This document shows, piece after piece, positions 23,440-36,984 of a DNA stretch of 64,000 nt. The DNA is from Blastomyces gilchristii SLH14081. Its lineage: Eukaryota > Ascomycota > Eurotiomycetes > Onygenales > Ajellomycetaceae. Below the pieces are notes generated by a model, which saw only the letters and a list, made by a program, of their open reading frames with translations, was not told where the DNA came from and made no database searches. The stretch covers positions 1,330,154 to 1,394,153 of the forward strand of contig NW_003101671.1 of NCBI RefSeq assembly GCF_000003855.2. Reading direction: 5' to 3'. Made by a program: the position numbers and the translations under genes. Position 1 is the first letter of the stretch. Every line of letters begins with the position of its first letter.

Positions 23440-24380
23440 GATATAATAATCTGAGTTCTTAAGTTATTTTTATTTTACAATACACTATCATTCTGACAGT
23501 CAGAACTCAATGACAGATACTCTCTTATAATAAGAGTAAGATATACTATTCAATATAACAGACACTCACTGAATGAATTAAGAATATCAGCTCTTGAATT
23601 TGAAGATACTAGTTCATTATAATGAGATTACTTATAGTACTATACATACTTTACTGATTAGAATATCTTCTGAACCTATATTAAATAAATTATGATATAT
23701 AACAGCTTCAACTAATGAACTTCTTCAAGTGCTCACTGAAGCAGTATATTAAGACGTATCTTAATTTCTCTCAGAACTATGTATAAGAACTGATATCTCA
23801 GAATACTTAATTAATGATAATAACATTTCATAATTTTGTAAATAACACTGAGTCTCTCACTCTGAACTCTTATATATCTGAATAATGCAAGAGATGTATG
23901 ATTCTTATATAATCAGTTATTCAGATTATAAACAACTGTATTAAATAATCTCTTGATAGTTCTACTGATCTGAGATATTAAACAGTATCAGACATTTTGT
24001 CTGAAACTGTAACTGTTGTTCTTCTATTATCTTATGAAAGAACTGTAGAAAAGATCTACTAAAATCACTTAACATCTCTAATAGAATCTGATAAGATATA
24101 GTTATTGATTTCACTGTTAATCTCTCTGAGAGTAAGAGTTATAAGAATATTCTAATTATTATTAACTACTTAAGTAAAGATATAATATTAAAATCTTGTA
24201 ATAAGATAAATACTGAATAAGTCACTGAAGTCTTTCTACAGAGTTTATTCTATTAAATACATGAATTGCTGAGATCTATAATATTAGATTGAGACTGTTA
24301 ATTTGTGAGCACTCTCTGAATAAGAATCTATTAAGTTCTCAAGATTATACACTATTTATTAACTATCTATCACTCTGAGA
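23440..24380 (+). pseudogene. Family C pol, degenerate (RNase H end and integrase)
   Basis: Starts with the second GATATAAT and resumes the family C reading interrupted at 17709. It parallels the reverse complement of about 35310-36310. The copy stops abruptly around 24380, where LINE sequence starts; the partner continues past this point, so the C copy is 3' truncated here. Confidence 0.75.
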
Positions 24381-24499
24381 CTAAAGAAGTGAAAATCCTC
24401 TTCTCTCTAATCAGTATAACTTTGAAAAAGCTGATTGAAAAGCAGTTGAAGAAAGAGTAAAACAGCTGAAATCTGAAAGACAGAGTGAGCTCTATTGAA

Positions 24500-25990
24500 A
24501 TCAAAGTCAAGATATCTCAAATGAAATGCTTGAGAATAGAGTAAAGCTGATTACATCTATTCTTCTATCAAGTATTGAAGAAAATATTCCAAAGAAAAAG
24601 TCTTCTGAGTATTTCAAATCTTGATGGAATGAGAATATCACTTCTAAAAGAAAGCAATTAGCCACTGCTAAGAGAGATTGAAAGAATAACTTAATATCTG
24701 ATGAAGAGTTCAAAGCTATTCAAAATGAATATTTTTCAGATATTAAAAAAGTCAAAACAGATTACTGAAACAAATTTCTTGAAGAAGCACAAGAAAAAGA
24801 AGTTTTTAAAGCCTTCAACTATACTAAAACAAGAAGTGTAGTAAAGCTTTCAATCTTAGAATATGAATTTCAGAATGAATTGTATACAGCAAACTCTTTT
24901 GAGGAAAAATGTCAAGCTTTTATAAGAATTCTCTTTCAAAACTCATCACATTTAGAAGAGAAGAATATGTTGTTTCATGAATATATTGATAAAAGTAACT
25001 GGGAATGATCTGAGCTTACATGTGATGAACTAGAGTCAGCAATATTCTCAAGTTCAATTAAAACTGCTGCAGGGCCTGATTCAATTAATCATTTAATTAT
25101 TCAAAACATATATTTCTACTTGAAGAATGAATATTTTGAGCTCTTTTTTAATCTCTTAAGAAATGGTTATCATTCTGAATGCTGGAGAGAAGCTACTGAA
25201 GTAATCCTTGTAAAACCTAATAGAAAAGCTTCAGTTCTTAAGTCATATAAAGTAATATCTCTGTTGAACTGTTTGAGAAAAGTTCTAGAAAAGATAATAG
25301 CTACTAGATTATCTTTTATAAGCTCTATTAGTGATTCTCTTCTATTTAATGAATAAATGAGAGATAGAAAACAATGTTCTGCAATTGACACTGTTCTCTC
25401 AGTTATTCATGATATTCAAGTAGCAAAGCATGAAGGCCTGGTCTCAACTGCAGTTTTTATTGACATAAAAGATGCATTTGATCATGTTTCAAAGTCTAAG
25501 ATGATTCAAACTTTGAAGATGTTAAAACTGTCACTTTCTCTAATAAAATGAGTTAATTGTTTCATGTCTAAAAGAATTATACAACTATTCTTTGATGGAA
25601 GAAAACAAGATAAAACTGAGATAAAAATAGAAGTATCACAAGAATCTTCAATCTCATCTGTTTTATTTGCAATATACACTGCATATTTATTCAAGAATAG
25701 AGAGATGAAAATAGTGAGATCTTCAAGTTATGTAGATGATATTGATCTACTCTACAGTTCAAAGACAATCAAAGAGAATTTAGAAGTGATTGAGAAAGCA
25801 GTAAAGAAAATCTTTGTTAGAGCAGATATCAATCTAATTCAATTTGATATGAATAAAACTGAGTTAATTCACTTTTTTTTCAGATTTAATAAGAAAGAAC
25901 TAAGTCTAACTCTTCTGAATAAAGAGATTAAACCCAGTTTGAATGTCAAATAACTAGAAGTATGGTTAAACTCTAAGTTGAATTTTAAAT
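24500..25990 (+). pseudogene. LINE reverse transcriptase, degenerate
   Basis: Recognisable RT blocks: WREATEVILVKPNRK ... SYKVISLLNCLRKVLEKII (25180-25300), AVFIDIKDAFDHV (25450-25490), QESSISSVLFAIYTAY in place of PQGSPLSPxLF (25640-25690), and YVDDIDLLY, the catalytic motif, at about 25728-25755. Four open stretches (25120-25356, 25357-25551, 25564-25953 and a fourth downstream) are separated by single in-frame TAA or TGA codons. Several stops coincide with expected Gln or Trp positions. This is the least decayed coding sequence in the AT-rich block. Confidence 0.88.
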
Positions 25991-26639
25991 ATCATATTCA
26001 ACAAAGAATCATCAAGGCAGAGAGACTACTAAATAGTATAATCAGACTATCAAATACTGAGAGAGGTCTATCTTTTCAGGCTATGAGACAGTTATACATA
26101 GCCTGTATTATCTCAGTAGCTGATTATGAAGTTCAAGTTTAATGAAACAATCAAGATAACTTTACTGAACTGTTTCAAAGTCTATAAAACAGAGCTTTGA
26201 GAAGAATTCTGAAAGTATTCAAATCATCTTCTATTAAAGCAATGAAAATTGAAGCTTCAATTCCATCTTCTGCTATTCAATTTGAAAAGACCTGTATGAA
26301 CTATGCTCTGAGAGTCATAAAGATGAGCTTAAATCATATAATCAGAGAAAGAGTCTCTTCTTCATTTCTATCAGTTAACTCAGGAAATGAACTGGATTGA
26401 AATAGATTTCTTGATTGAAATGAGAATAATGCTTTAAAGAAAATGCTATCTCAACTATATAGACTATGTTCACTTATTAAGAATCAATTTTCTTCATTAA
26501 ATGTTGAGAAAATTGATCATGAGAAGATATCTCTCTGAAGAGAAAAGCTGAAATCTCTCATAGACTTATAAATAAGTGAACTATCTAAAGAGAGAGAATA
26601 TAAACAGTATTTGAAGAAGATCTCTACAATCAATATAAA

Positions 26640-27500
26640 AGACTCTATTCTGATTTACTCAGATGACTCAAAAAATGAGAATTTGAATAGATTAGGTGCA
26701 GGCATTGCTTATACTGAAGATAATATCAATTTTATCTCAGATTTCTGAAATTTAGGCTGTGAATCTGAAGTCTTTGATGCTGAACTATTTATAATAGTGA
26801 AAGCTTTTAAACTCATTGAAATAAAATCTCATAAAAGAGAAAATAGTTTGAAAGAGACATGAATATTCTCTGATAGTCAAGCTGCTTTAAAAAGACTTAG
26901 AAATAGTCAGATTTATAATGATCAAATGAATCTAACTGATTTTAAACTCTGTTTTAAAAATTCAAAAGAGAAGAACATCTAAACTGATAATTTATCTACA
27001 TTGAGTTCCTGCTCATATGAATATTCATGGCAATGAATTGGCTGATTCAGCTGTAAAAAAGAGTTCAGAATTAAGCAGATCTATTTAAAAAAACAGTGTC
27101 CTGATCTTTCATAAAGAGAAAGATAAAAGAATCTTGTTTAAACAAGTGAAATGAAAGCTGACAGAAACAAAAGAAGAGCATACATTATTCAAGATTTGAG
27201 ATAAAATCAAAGTGAAAATCTTGTTCAATTAAATGTAAAAAGAAAATATTCTCATTCATAATTCAGTTAAAACTAGAACATGGTTATTTTAAATCCTATA
27301 TATAAAGATTTGATGATAGATTTGATTCAACAGAGTGCTCATTCTGCAATACAAATGAGAATCCTGAGCATATTGTAATACATTGTGTATTATACAATAG
27401 TCTCAGAGTCAGATTAAAGAAGAAGTATGATTTAAATCAATTAAATATGAGGTTCTTATTCTTAACTGAAACAGGACTTAAATACTTAATAGACTTTCTA
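26640..27500 (+). pseudogene. LINE RNase H and Cys-rich C-terminus, degenerate
   Basis: RNase H motifs: IYSDDSK (start Asp), FDAELFIIVKAF (Glu), IFSDSQAALKRL (Asp) and, after one frame change near 26985, LHxVPAHMNIHGNELAD, where the invariant Trp of HWVPAH is TGA (27002-27004). TGA also replaces the expected Trp at 26746-26748. A Cys/His-rich piece (ECSFCNTNENPEHIVIHC, 27332-27385) follows, as in Tad1-type elements. Confidence 0.85.
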
Positions 27501-27973
27501 TCAGAAACTTAAGCAGCTACAAGAAAATAACTCAATTCAGAAGTATCTGAATATGAAGAGGTGGAAATTGATTAGATATAGTCTGTTAAAACAGCTATAC
27601 ACTATCTTTTAATAATTTTATTTTGTTATAGTCTCTCTTTACTGTACTTGTTTCTTTCTGTTCTTTTCTATCTATCTATTTAATGTGTCTATCTTTAAGA
27701 CTATGTTCTCTTTTCCTTTGTCATGATATTTTCAAATGGTTTCAAAGTATCAAAAGGTGTTGAAATACTGCAATTTGTAAACAGTTTTTGTATTCTGAGC
27801 TGGAATTTTCTGATTTTGCATATTTGAAATTGATAAGTGTATAATAGTTGACTCTATAGATATAGGAAAAACCCTGAGAACTAAAGATTCTCAGGTAAAT
27901 GTCATAGTCTCTGACTACATACATCTATAATTGAAGAATAATAATAATAATTCAGTATAGTTATCAGATTAGA

Positions 27974-28204
27974 TCAGAACTTCTCTATAAAGATTAATTC
28001 TCTATCTAAGACAATGTTTGCAGGCAATTCATACAACTGAATCACATCACAGACAAAGATATGAGTTAAATTCTTTGACTTCAAGTTCTTATAGATGAGT
28101 ATAAAGTATATTATCTTGATAAAGTAATTCACTATCATCAGTACACTGTCAAAGCAGATATTATATATATTCTTACTTTCAGAGAGACTTATAAGAATAT
28201 TCAT
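27974..28204 (-). pseudogene. Family B integrase core, degenerate
   Basis: A 76-codon open stretch reads CFDSVLMIVNYFIKIIYFI then YELPANIVLDRELIFIEKF, matching the Ty3 integrase core (DSxLxIVDxxTKxxHF and the SDRGxxF strand). The first catalytic Asp region has Asn in place of Asp (IVN), a G-to-A transition. Confidence 0.82.
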
Positions 28205-29557
28205 TTCTAGCTGTTTTCAAGATTTCTGTGAGATAAGTAGAGAAGTAAATTCTTCATATAATTTGAATCACACTATTTATGAATTCTGATAAATAGTATA
28301 AGAATTCACTATCTTCTTTACAAGTTCTTACATCTTCAGTCAGAAGTATTTTCTTATAAATAACTCATGAGTTCTAGTATCTGTAAAATGACCTGCTAGA
28401 GAAGTGTTATAATATCTTTTAATAAGTTCTATATATAGAAACTTATTCATAAATACATAAATTCAGCTCTCTCTTTATAAGAGATTATTTAAGTCTCTTT
28501 AATTCTTTATTTCTGTAGAGTTAATCTCTGCTGTAAGCAGTTTCTGAATATACTGAGTATATTCATTCTTTAGTTACAGTTCAGACAATCTGAATAGAAG
28601 ATCTTATAAAGACTTATACTCTGTTTTCTCTTACATCAGGTCTTTCACAGTGCTTCTCAAAGTCTGCAAACTCTTCAGATTATAGATACTCTCTTCAAGA
28701 ATTCTCACAGAGATCTTCAGAGTGTTAACTCTCAGTATTATAGAGAGTAGTTGTATAGACTTCTTCTCTCTCTTCTCTCTCTTTTCTCATAGAGAATTGA
28801 GAGACTCTTCAATCAATCTCTTCATAACACTCAGTTCAAGTATCTTATAAAGCTTTTCTGTCTTCTCTAGTCTCTCTGTATCTGTCATTCTGATCTTCTT
28901 AATATAGTCTAATCTGTAAGAGAATCTGTTTACTGAGTTCTTAGTTCTCTTGATATGTTCTATCTTGAATCAGAACTCACTTAGTCTCTGAGCTCAGTGA
29001 ATCTACTACTGTGAGAGTTTCTTAATTGAAGTAAACTATTATAAGCTGTTATAATCAGTTCTAATAGTAATTACTGTTATAAGACTCTTAAAGTAATGAT
29101 ATCAGTGATAGAAGAATTTCACTATTATAAGAAACTTCTGATTATGAATGTTATAGTTAATCTCTGTAGATTACATCTTTTATAAGAAAAAGATTACTAG
29201 AACTCAGTTCTCATTTAACTATAGTTATGAGATTATTTCTGAAATTGTAAAGAAGAAGACATCTATCTTTAATCTAATTAAGAGTAAGAAATCAAAGTAG
29301 AACAGTATTACTGTATTTATAAATATCTGTTTTAATCTTATAAAGACTCTGTAAGCTTCTGAGATAAGAAAGTTCTTACAGTTCTCTCTTCTTAATAATC
29401 TTTTCATTCTCTGTTTATAGAATGACTTCTTCTTATTTTCACTCTTCAGTATATCTGTAAGAGTTAAGAAGATTCTTATAAATACAAAGATAAACTATCT
29501 ATAGAAATTCACAAAGCTTAGAAAGATCTGAATCTCATGAATACTAGTTAACTTCAG

Positions 29558-30103
29558 TCATGATAGAATAGTCTCAATCTGTGAAGATTTCATCTGAATA
29601 TCATCTGCAGTGATTATATATTCTAGAAAATTAATCTGACAGACACTGAAGTTAGACTTTATAAGCTTAATATACAGTTCTGCCTTATCTAAGATCTTCA
29701 ATACACTTTGTACATGCTTAGTGTGTTCTTTTTTCTTTACAGAGTACATCATCACATCATTCAGATATATTATTATAAAGACATTTAGATATATATGAAG
29801 TATTTTATTAATAAAAGACTGAAATGCTGTGAGAATATTAGTCAGATTAAAAGACATTACTAGATATTTAAATAATCTCAGTGTAGTTCTAAAGACAGTC
29901 TTTTATTCATTTTCAGACTGTATTTGCAGCTGTGTATATATATTAATTACATTCAGTTGTGTGAATATAACAGCTTTCATAAGACAGTTGATCACATTCT
30001 CAATCAGAGACAGAGAATAGTGACTCTTTATTATCTTGAAGTTCAGATTATAGTAGTCTACACACAATCTAAGATCTTCATTCTTCTTCTTCATAAATAT
30101 CAC
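29558..30103 (-). pseudogene. Family B reverse transcriptase, degenerate
   Basis: Two overlapping open stretches give a near-continuous RT: DLRLCVDYYNLN ... TQLNVINIYTQ (29903-30103) and FNLTNILTAFQSFIN ... IIYLNDVMMYS ... IKSNFSVCQINFLEYII (29558-29857). Both catalytic Asp positions have become Asn (TKLD to TQLN, YLDD to YLND), so the protein would be inactive even without stops. Confidence 0.88.
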
Positions 30104-32028
30104 AGAGACTTCTGCAGAGATCTGTAAAGATCAGATAAAGTCATTCTTCAGATTCTTCTTTATATAGATCTGTAAGATCTCTGTCTCATGATAAGAGAGC
30201 TTATAGATTGATTCTTAGAAGAATTTCTACTCTTCTATTAAATCTATTATCAGATTCTTCTTATAGTGAGAAGAAAGCTTAGCTGTCTTTACTGAGCTAA
30301 ATATCTCTGTGAGATCTCAGTATTTCTCTGATATCTGAAACTCAGTTTTTATGACTGTAAAGTTCTCAGATATTTGTAAAGTTATTATATAGATAAGCTT
30401 ATCTTCTCTAATCAACTCTATTGTATTAACTGATTCTATCTCTGTAAGTGAGTCTGCTAACACTGATCAGAAGTATAAACCTGACTTATAAATAGCTATG
30501 TGTAAATTATGTCTTTAAAGTTATACAAGTTTCAAGTACATGTTATCTGTGATATTTATAATAATCACAGTTTCTGCAAATCTTCTTCAGATTCTGAAGA
30601 GATCTTGTAATTTAAAGATAACTATTATAAGTCTCTCAGTTCTCAGATCTGAGTTCTTACATTCTGCTTATTATAAGAGCAGATTCTCAGTTTCTATCAT
30701 TCAGCTCATTTACTCTGTGAGCTTTAGAAACACTACAGTGACCTGAGATTCTGAGTTCATCAATACTTTTTATACTTATAGAGTAGTAGTACTGTGATGT
30801 GATCTCTCTCTGTGAGTAAGCATTTTTATTGAGAGAGTAACAGATTCAGATATCAGCTTCAAGACTCTTAAGAAGACTGTTACTGACTCTGTTAATAACT
30901 TTTCAAATTTCTATTTTAATTTATCTGAACAGTTTGCATGAAGATATTCTGATTTAGAACAGATAAAGCAAAGTCTCTTTTTCTTAGTCTCTCTATTATA
31001 CACTCTATTCATAGAAGCTTATGAAGCTCTCTCTCTCTACTCAGTAGTCAGATATGAATCTCTCTGTGTCTTATTATCTTTCTCTAATAAATCTATTCTC
31101 TGTTATTCTGACTCTTGTAGAATCAGTCAGAGATTCACTCTTTATAAGTCTGTAACTCTCACAGTGATCTGTAAGTGATAAATGAGAGTTATTAATTTCT
31201 TCAGAGTCAAGAGCTTAGAGTCTTACTCAATGAGCTTGTTCTATATATCTTTATTCAGTCTTTTTATAAATATCATCATTCAGATCTTGTTTCAGAGCTC
31301 TGTTTTCACAGATCTTAATTTACATTATAATTTTATAAAGCACTGTGAGTAGTCTTCATCAGATTTCTCATCTCTTTTTCTAATATTGATGATTACAGCT
31401 CAGATATTCTCTGTTCAGCTCATAGAGTTTCTTAACTTATTCTCTAGATAGATCTTAAGAACAGATCAGTGAGATCTCTTATAATTATTCTCTAAATAAT
31501 TCAGTCAGTTCTTGACTTTAGTGTAGTAGAGATCTGTTATTGTATAGATAACAGCTTCTTCATCTTTCATATTATATAGTCAGACTTGTGAGTCAATTTT
31601 AAATACAAACTTGTAAAAGCTTTTATAGATTGTAATTTGATAAGTGATCTTAAGTAATCACAGCTTAAGAAAGTTTCTTTTCAGTTCATAGATGTCTCTG
31701 AAGATCATGTCTAGAGACTCAGTTTAAGAATGTTTACAGACAGTAAGTATTTCTTATAGAAAAATAGCTTAATTCTGTAGAAGATGCTCAAGAATGTTCT
31801 TCACTGAGATTGATTTATTTGTGAGTTCAGAGAGCTTCTCTATCACAGATGTAGAGAATGATATTCTATAAGTAATTGATAAGTTCTCTAAGACTTCTTT
31901 TATAAGAGTTATTTATAATTCAGATGACTGCTTCTGAGTGTCTACAGTAGAGTTCACAGAGGTTGAAGTATATAAGTTTCTAGTCTTTTCAGTTATAATG
32001 AGCAGTTGCTGACTGACTGAGCTTGAAA

Positions 32029-32286
32029 TGTAAGAATAAGTGCTCACAGATGATTATTCAGGTGTTTGCAGCTTGATGTGATATATACTATTAACTACTA
32101 GAAGTATTCATGATAGAAAGATAAAATGTAGAAATCAAATCTATAATAGCATTTAAGCTGAGTTATGAATAGTATTTGTGAACTTCAGTCTATATAGTTG
32201 TGTGTAGCCAAGGGCTGCTAACTCTATTAATTATATGAGAGATAGAAATAGGGGTAAAGAATCTGTAAGAAGCAGGATTTCTTACA
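32029..32286 (-). repeat. 5' LTR of family B minus-strand copy
   Basis: 258 bp with TGTAAGAA/TTCTTACA ends; the same length as the plus-strand LTR at 12833-13090. Its outer edge (32287) runs straight into family A gag sequence, so this B copy inserted into a family A copy. Confidence 0.87.
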
Positions 32287-33672
32287 ATTTTCTATCACAG
32301 CTGACTTACTTATTTCTGTATAATAAGAATATTATATGCTTCTTTCACTGTATCTGATTACAAGATTAAGCATTTTTATTTCACTCTTAACTCAGATGTA
32401 AGATCATGAATAAAGATCTATAAATAGAAAGATGTTGAAAGCTCTTCATTTAATATAAGATAGTGTAAGCTGAAGTGTGTAAAGTATAATATAAAATCAC
32501 TTACTTATCTACACTCAGTGAAGTATTTATAACACTTATCTTATATATTCACTTTCTCAAAGTTATGTAAGATTCATTTGAACAACTCATTTTATATTTA
32601 TAAGAATGAATATTACTTCAGATCTGTGAGATTCATCTTTTCATTAGCTATTTATAATAACTTCACTTTTTTATATAGAAATACTGCAGATCTTAAGACT
32701 TATTAAAATTCTGTTAACTATCTGTCTATAAGTTTACACTCAATCTGATAATATGATTATATCTGACTTAGTCAGCTGATTACAGTATCATTTTTTCAGT
32801 TATTATTAAAGCTTAATAGCTTCAGTAGATCTTTTAACTTGATATATTCTATGCTTAAATTCTCATTCTTTGCAGCAGTCTCAGATAATATGTACACTTC
32901 TGAAGAGATTATAAACAATTATGATAAAATCTTCAGATTTAGTATAATTATTTAACTGTGAAAGTGTTCAATCTTCTACTACAGATTTACAACCTGGTTT
33001 TCTCTATTCTTATTAATAATAATAATTATATCAGTGAAGCTCTTCATAGCAAATACTTAATCTGCAGTAAATATTAATTGTTACTTAACTTTTATCTCAG
33101 TCTGTCACTGGGTATATAAGATCTCAATCTCATTTAGTATTCTTATATATATACAGAGCTTTAATTTCAGTTCATCAGTCTTGATCACTTTTCTTACTGC
33201 TTTGAGTAAACTCTCTGAGAGATTCTGTATATCTTCTAATTCAGATAGCAGAGAAGAGTGTTCATATTAACTAGAGAAGATATTTATTTCAGTAATTTTT
33301 CATTGATTATACAGTGTCTATCATTATATCATTATATGATTTCTATTATTATTATACAACTTTAATAATAAGTATCTCTCTTTTATTATTCTGAATAGAG
33401 AGTAGACTTTTTTAAATCTGATTTATCACTCTCATTCTCTTTCTCACATCTTATTCATTTGCATACATAACATTTATCTGAGTGTGAAGTTTTTTCTTAA
33501 TAAGCAGAGTAGTATCAATCAGATGCTCTTTCACTCATTACTTCTTCATACACTATCTTTTAAGATATTTTAGAATTACACTAATATGATAACTATAAAT
33601 TACTTTATAGATGAAATTATCACACTCTGAAGAAGTATGCACTTCTTACTGATTTTTAGACATGCTATCAGA
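32287..33672 (-). mobile_element. Truncated second copy of element A (gag and leader)
   Basis: Matches 9400-10856 over its whole length with mostly transition differences and fewer minisatellite units. Starts exactly at the outer edge of the family B LTR. More decayed than the 2793-11038 copy. Confidence 0.85.
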
Positions 33673-33839
33673 TGTGATTCAAAGATTTCTTCAGTCAGTA
33701 TATAATTACAGATGTACATCAGCTTCTTATATATATTATACTAAATTAATTAGTGGCCGCTAGAGCCTTTTTACATTTATAAGCATGTTTAGAAGCAGCT
33801 GCGTTATTATTCAGTAATTATACATTCTTCCGAATCACA
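33673..33839 (-). repeat. 5' LTR of the second family A copy
   Basis: 167 bp, ends TGTGAT/ATCACA; shorter than the 182-bp copies by small deletions. Right flank (33840) is hAT sequence matching about 22783. Confidence 0.85.
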
Positions 33840-34228
33840 TTTATACAGATATATACTGATTATTTATTAGATAATATTAAGATAATAACTTATCACAGCT
33901 GTGTTATTCTTACTATAAGAGATATACTATTGATAATAAATATTATAAAGACTCTGAAGAGTAAGTATTTTAAAAGTACTATAGCTCTGTAATCTTGATT
34001 TTTTTTATTTATTTTTCTTTCTTTTCTTTTTATTTTTTTTCCTTCTTTTTTTTAATTGTGATTTTTTCTTATCTTTATTTTATTTTTTATTTTTTTATTT
34101 TTTTTATATTTTATATTTTTTTATAATTAAAATTATATAATTTATAATTTATATTCAGAAAAGTAATAATATTTAATAATACTCTCTATTAAATTTTCAA
34201 TAAATAAGTACTATATTATAATATTATG
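33840..34228 (-). mobile_element. Second hAT copy, right-hand part, segment 1
   Basis: Matches about 22783-23174 including the T-rich tract. Interrupted by element C' after the target TTATG (34224-34228). Confidence 0.85.
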
Positions 34229-34542
34229 TGTAAGAGGTCTACACTGAATAGATCAGTATAATATTGATAGGTCTTATATAATAAAGAGAAAAATGTTAGA
34301 GAAGGAAAGAAAGAGAAAGTGCAAGAATCAGTAATTAAAGTGAATATTTATATGTGTATGTGATGATGTACGCGGTGGTACTTCAGAGTGGAAGAATATA
34401 CACGTGTTCATAGCAGCCGAGAATCAGTGATCAAAATATACATGTTTGTAATGACTGAGAATTAGTGATCAGAAATGAGGTGGTAGAAATCTATAAAGTG
34501 TATGAAATAGTCTATATAATTGATCAGGCACAGCCTGTCACA
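34229..34542 (-). repeat. 3' LTR of element C'
   Basis: 314 bp; most CpG and GG/CC sites seen in its partner are converted (e.g. GGGCGCAGCCCGCC has become AGGCACAGCCTGTC). Confidence 0.92.
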
Positions 34543-34560
34543 TTAATTCCCTCTTTTCAG
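34543..34560 (-). other. Polypurine tract of element C'
   Basis: Minus strand CTGAAAAGAGGGAATTAA directly precedes the 3' LTR; this confirms minus orientation. Confidence 0.75.
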
Positions 34561-36984
34561 AAGCAGTTCTCATTGGTCAAGAGCTGCTGTTTTGAATAAT
34601 ATGAAACTCAGAGTTCAGATCAGTTGATCATAGCTGACTCATTTTATAAGATATTATTGATCACAGCTGTATGATCTCTCATTGAGAATATCTTTAATCT
34701 CTTACTTAAGCTTATTATCTTCTTCTATAATCTCTGATGATTGTCAGTTGAAAGTTAGTTGAGAAGGAAATGAATCAGTAACAGTGCAGTGAAGCAAGCT
34801 TATATGAAAGATATTATAAATCTCTGATGATATGTCAAGATAGTAGTTATGACTATCTAGAACTTCTATCACTTTATACTTGACATAGCAGTCATCTAGC
34901 ATATGAGATGAATGTGTGATTCATATATTCTTAAGATTCAATCATACTAGATCTTCTATCTTATATTGTTCAGTGAGATCTTGATGAATATTGATTTGAT
35001 TCTCTTAATCTTGTTTCACAGTTGTCATGAAGGCCTCTGCTTAATTATAAATATCTCAGAGTTTCATTACTATATTATCAGTGATCTGAATCAGACTGCA
35101 GAGATCTGATATGAACTGTGTGATCTCTAGAAGATTCAATATCTTCATATAATAATCATGTATAAGAAAGAATAAGCTTACACCTGTTAAAATGACATCT
35201 TATTCATTGATAGTGACCTCTGTGTATAGAAGCAGGTCATGTCAATCATCTTATAAGTGATTATAGAACTTACAGAGATAGTTCTTTATAGTCTGAATTA
35301 TCTGTTCTGATACATCATCAGTCTTAGAGTGATAGACAGTTGACAGACAGTGTGTAATCTTGAGAACTTGACAGATTCTTGTTCAGAGAGCACTCATGAA
35401 TTGACAGTCTTAATCTGATACTATAGATCTCAGCAATTCATGCATTCAATAGAATAAGCTTCTTAGAAAAGCTTTGATAACTTGTTCAGTATCTATCTTA
35501 TTACAGAGTTTCAATATAATACTCTTGCTTAATCAGTTCACAATGACCAGGACATTTCTACAGTTCTTACTCTCAGAAAGATTAATAGTGAAGTTAATTA
35601 TCACATCTTATCAGATTCTATCAGAGATATCAAGTGATTTCAGCAGGTCTTTTCTACAGTTCTTTCACAAGATGATGAAGAAATAATAGTTACAGTTTCA
35701 GATAAAACATCTGATACTGTTTAATATCTCAGGTCAGTAGAACTCTTAGAAGATTATTTAATACAGTTATTTATAATCTGAATAGTCAGTTATATACAAA
35801 TCATGCATCTCTTATATTATCTGAGTGTGTAAGAGTTCAGAGTAGAGGACTCAATGTCACTCACAGAATCATAGAGTATTATTATTATCAATTGAGCATT
35901 CTGAGATGTTAATTCTTATACATAGTTCTGAGAGAAATCAGAGTGCTTCTTGATATACTGCTTCAGTGAGTACTTGAAGAAGTTTATCAGTTTGAGCTGT
36001 TACATATCATAATTCATTCAGTATAGATTCAGAAGAAGTCAAGATATCAGTGTCAGTATCAGTATCAGTTCAGAGAGAAGATGTTCTAATCAGAGAAGTA
36101 TATATAGTGTCATGAGTTATTTCATCTTGATCAACTAGTATCTTCAGATTCAAGAGCCAGTGCTCTCAGTTCATTCAGTGAGTATCTGTTATATCAGATA
36201 ATATATTTTACTCTTATTATAAGAGAGTATCTGTTATTAAGTTCTGACTGTCAGAACAGTAGTGTATTATAAAATGAAAGCAGCTTAAGAACTCAGATTA
36301 TTATATCTATCATTCAGTGAGTTTATAGATAGTTATAAAGTATTTGAAGTTCTTATAATCTGTGACTATCTTAAATTCAGAGACACTTCAGAGTTCAGAG
36401 TCTTATTCTTCTAAACAGTATATAATTACAAGAAGTTTCTTATTATAGATCTTATAATTGTATTCAGCAGAACTCAGTTTCTTAGATATAAAGACACATG
36501 ATTGTAGAATATCTTCATCATTATATTACAATATCACTTTCTTTATTATATAGTCAGAGAAATCAGCTTCAACAACTGTCTTATAATCAGAATTGAATAT
36601 TATCAGTAGAGAGATATTAATAAACATCTTCTTTATCTGTGTAAATACAGCTTCAGTGTCTGCTGATCATTGAAATACTGTATCTTTCTTAGTGAGTTCT
36701 GTAAGTGATCTCATAATATCTGAGAAGTTTCATATAAATTATCAATAGAAGTTAGTAAATCTGATAAAGCTTTATACATCTTTCACAGTGCACAGAGCCT
36801 CTCATTCAAGAATAGTAGAGATCTTCTCAGAATTCATTCAGATTTTCTTATCAGCTTCTATGATAAAATCTAAGTATTTAGTACTCTTGACTTCAAAATC
36901 ACACTTGTTAATATCAATTGATAGTTCTGCTTCTCATAGTCATTGTAATACTCTTTGCACATACTCTTGATATTTCTTTCTGAA

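Larger units (their letters stand above)
24381..27950 (+). mobile_element. Tad1/I-type LINE, 5'-truncated, degenerate
   Basis: The plus strand reads in order: ORF2 linker, RT, RNase H, Cys-rich C-terminal segment, ~330-bp 3' UTR and (TAA)n tail ending at 27950. An RNase H after RT is typical of Tad1/I-group LINEs. No endonuclease domain is visible at the left end, in keeping with 5' truncation. The left flank is family C and the right flank family B, with no target duplication visible, so the insertion is not a simple one. The left boundary is approximate. Confidence 0.82.
27951..32028 (-). mobile_element. Ty3/gypsy family B, minus-strand copy, 3'-truncated
   Basis: Coding sense is minus. 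From the 5' LTR leftward: gag region (about 31000-32028), RT and RNase H (28900-30300), integrase (27951-28700). The copy ends at 27950/27951 within integrase, where the LINE tail begins, so its 3' half (C-terminal integrase, chromodomain and 3' LTR) is missing. The matching plus-strand sequence is at 109-960. Confidence 0.85.
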
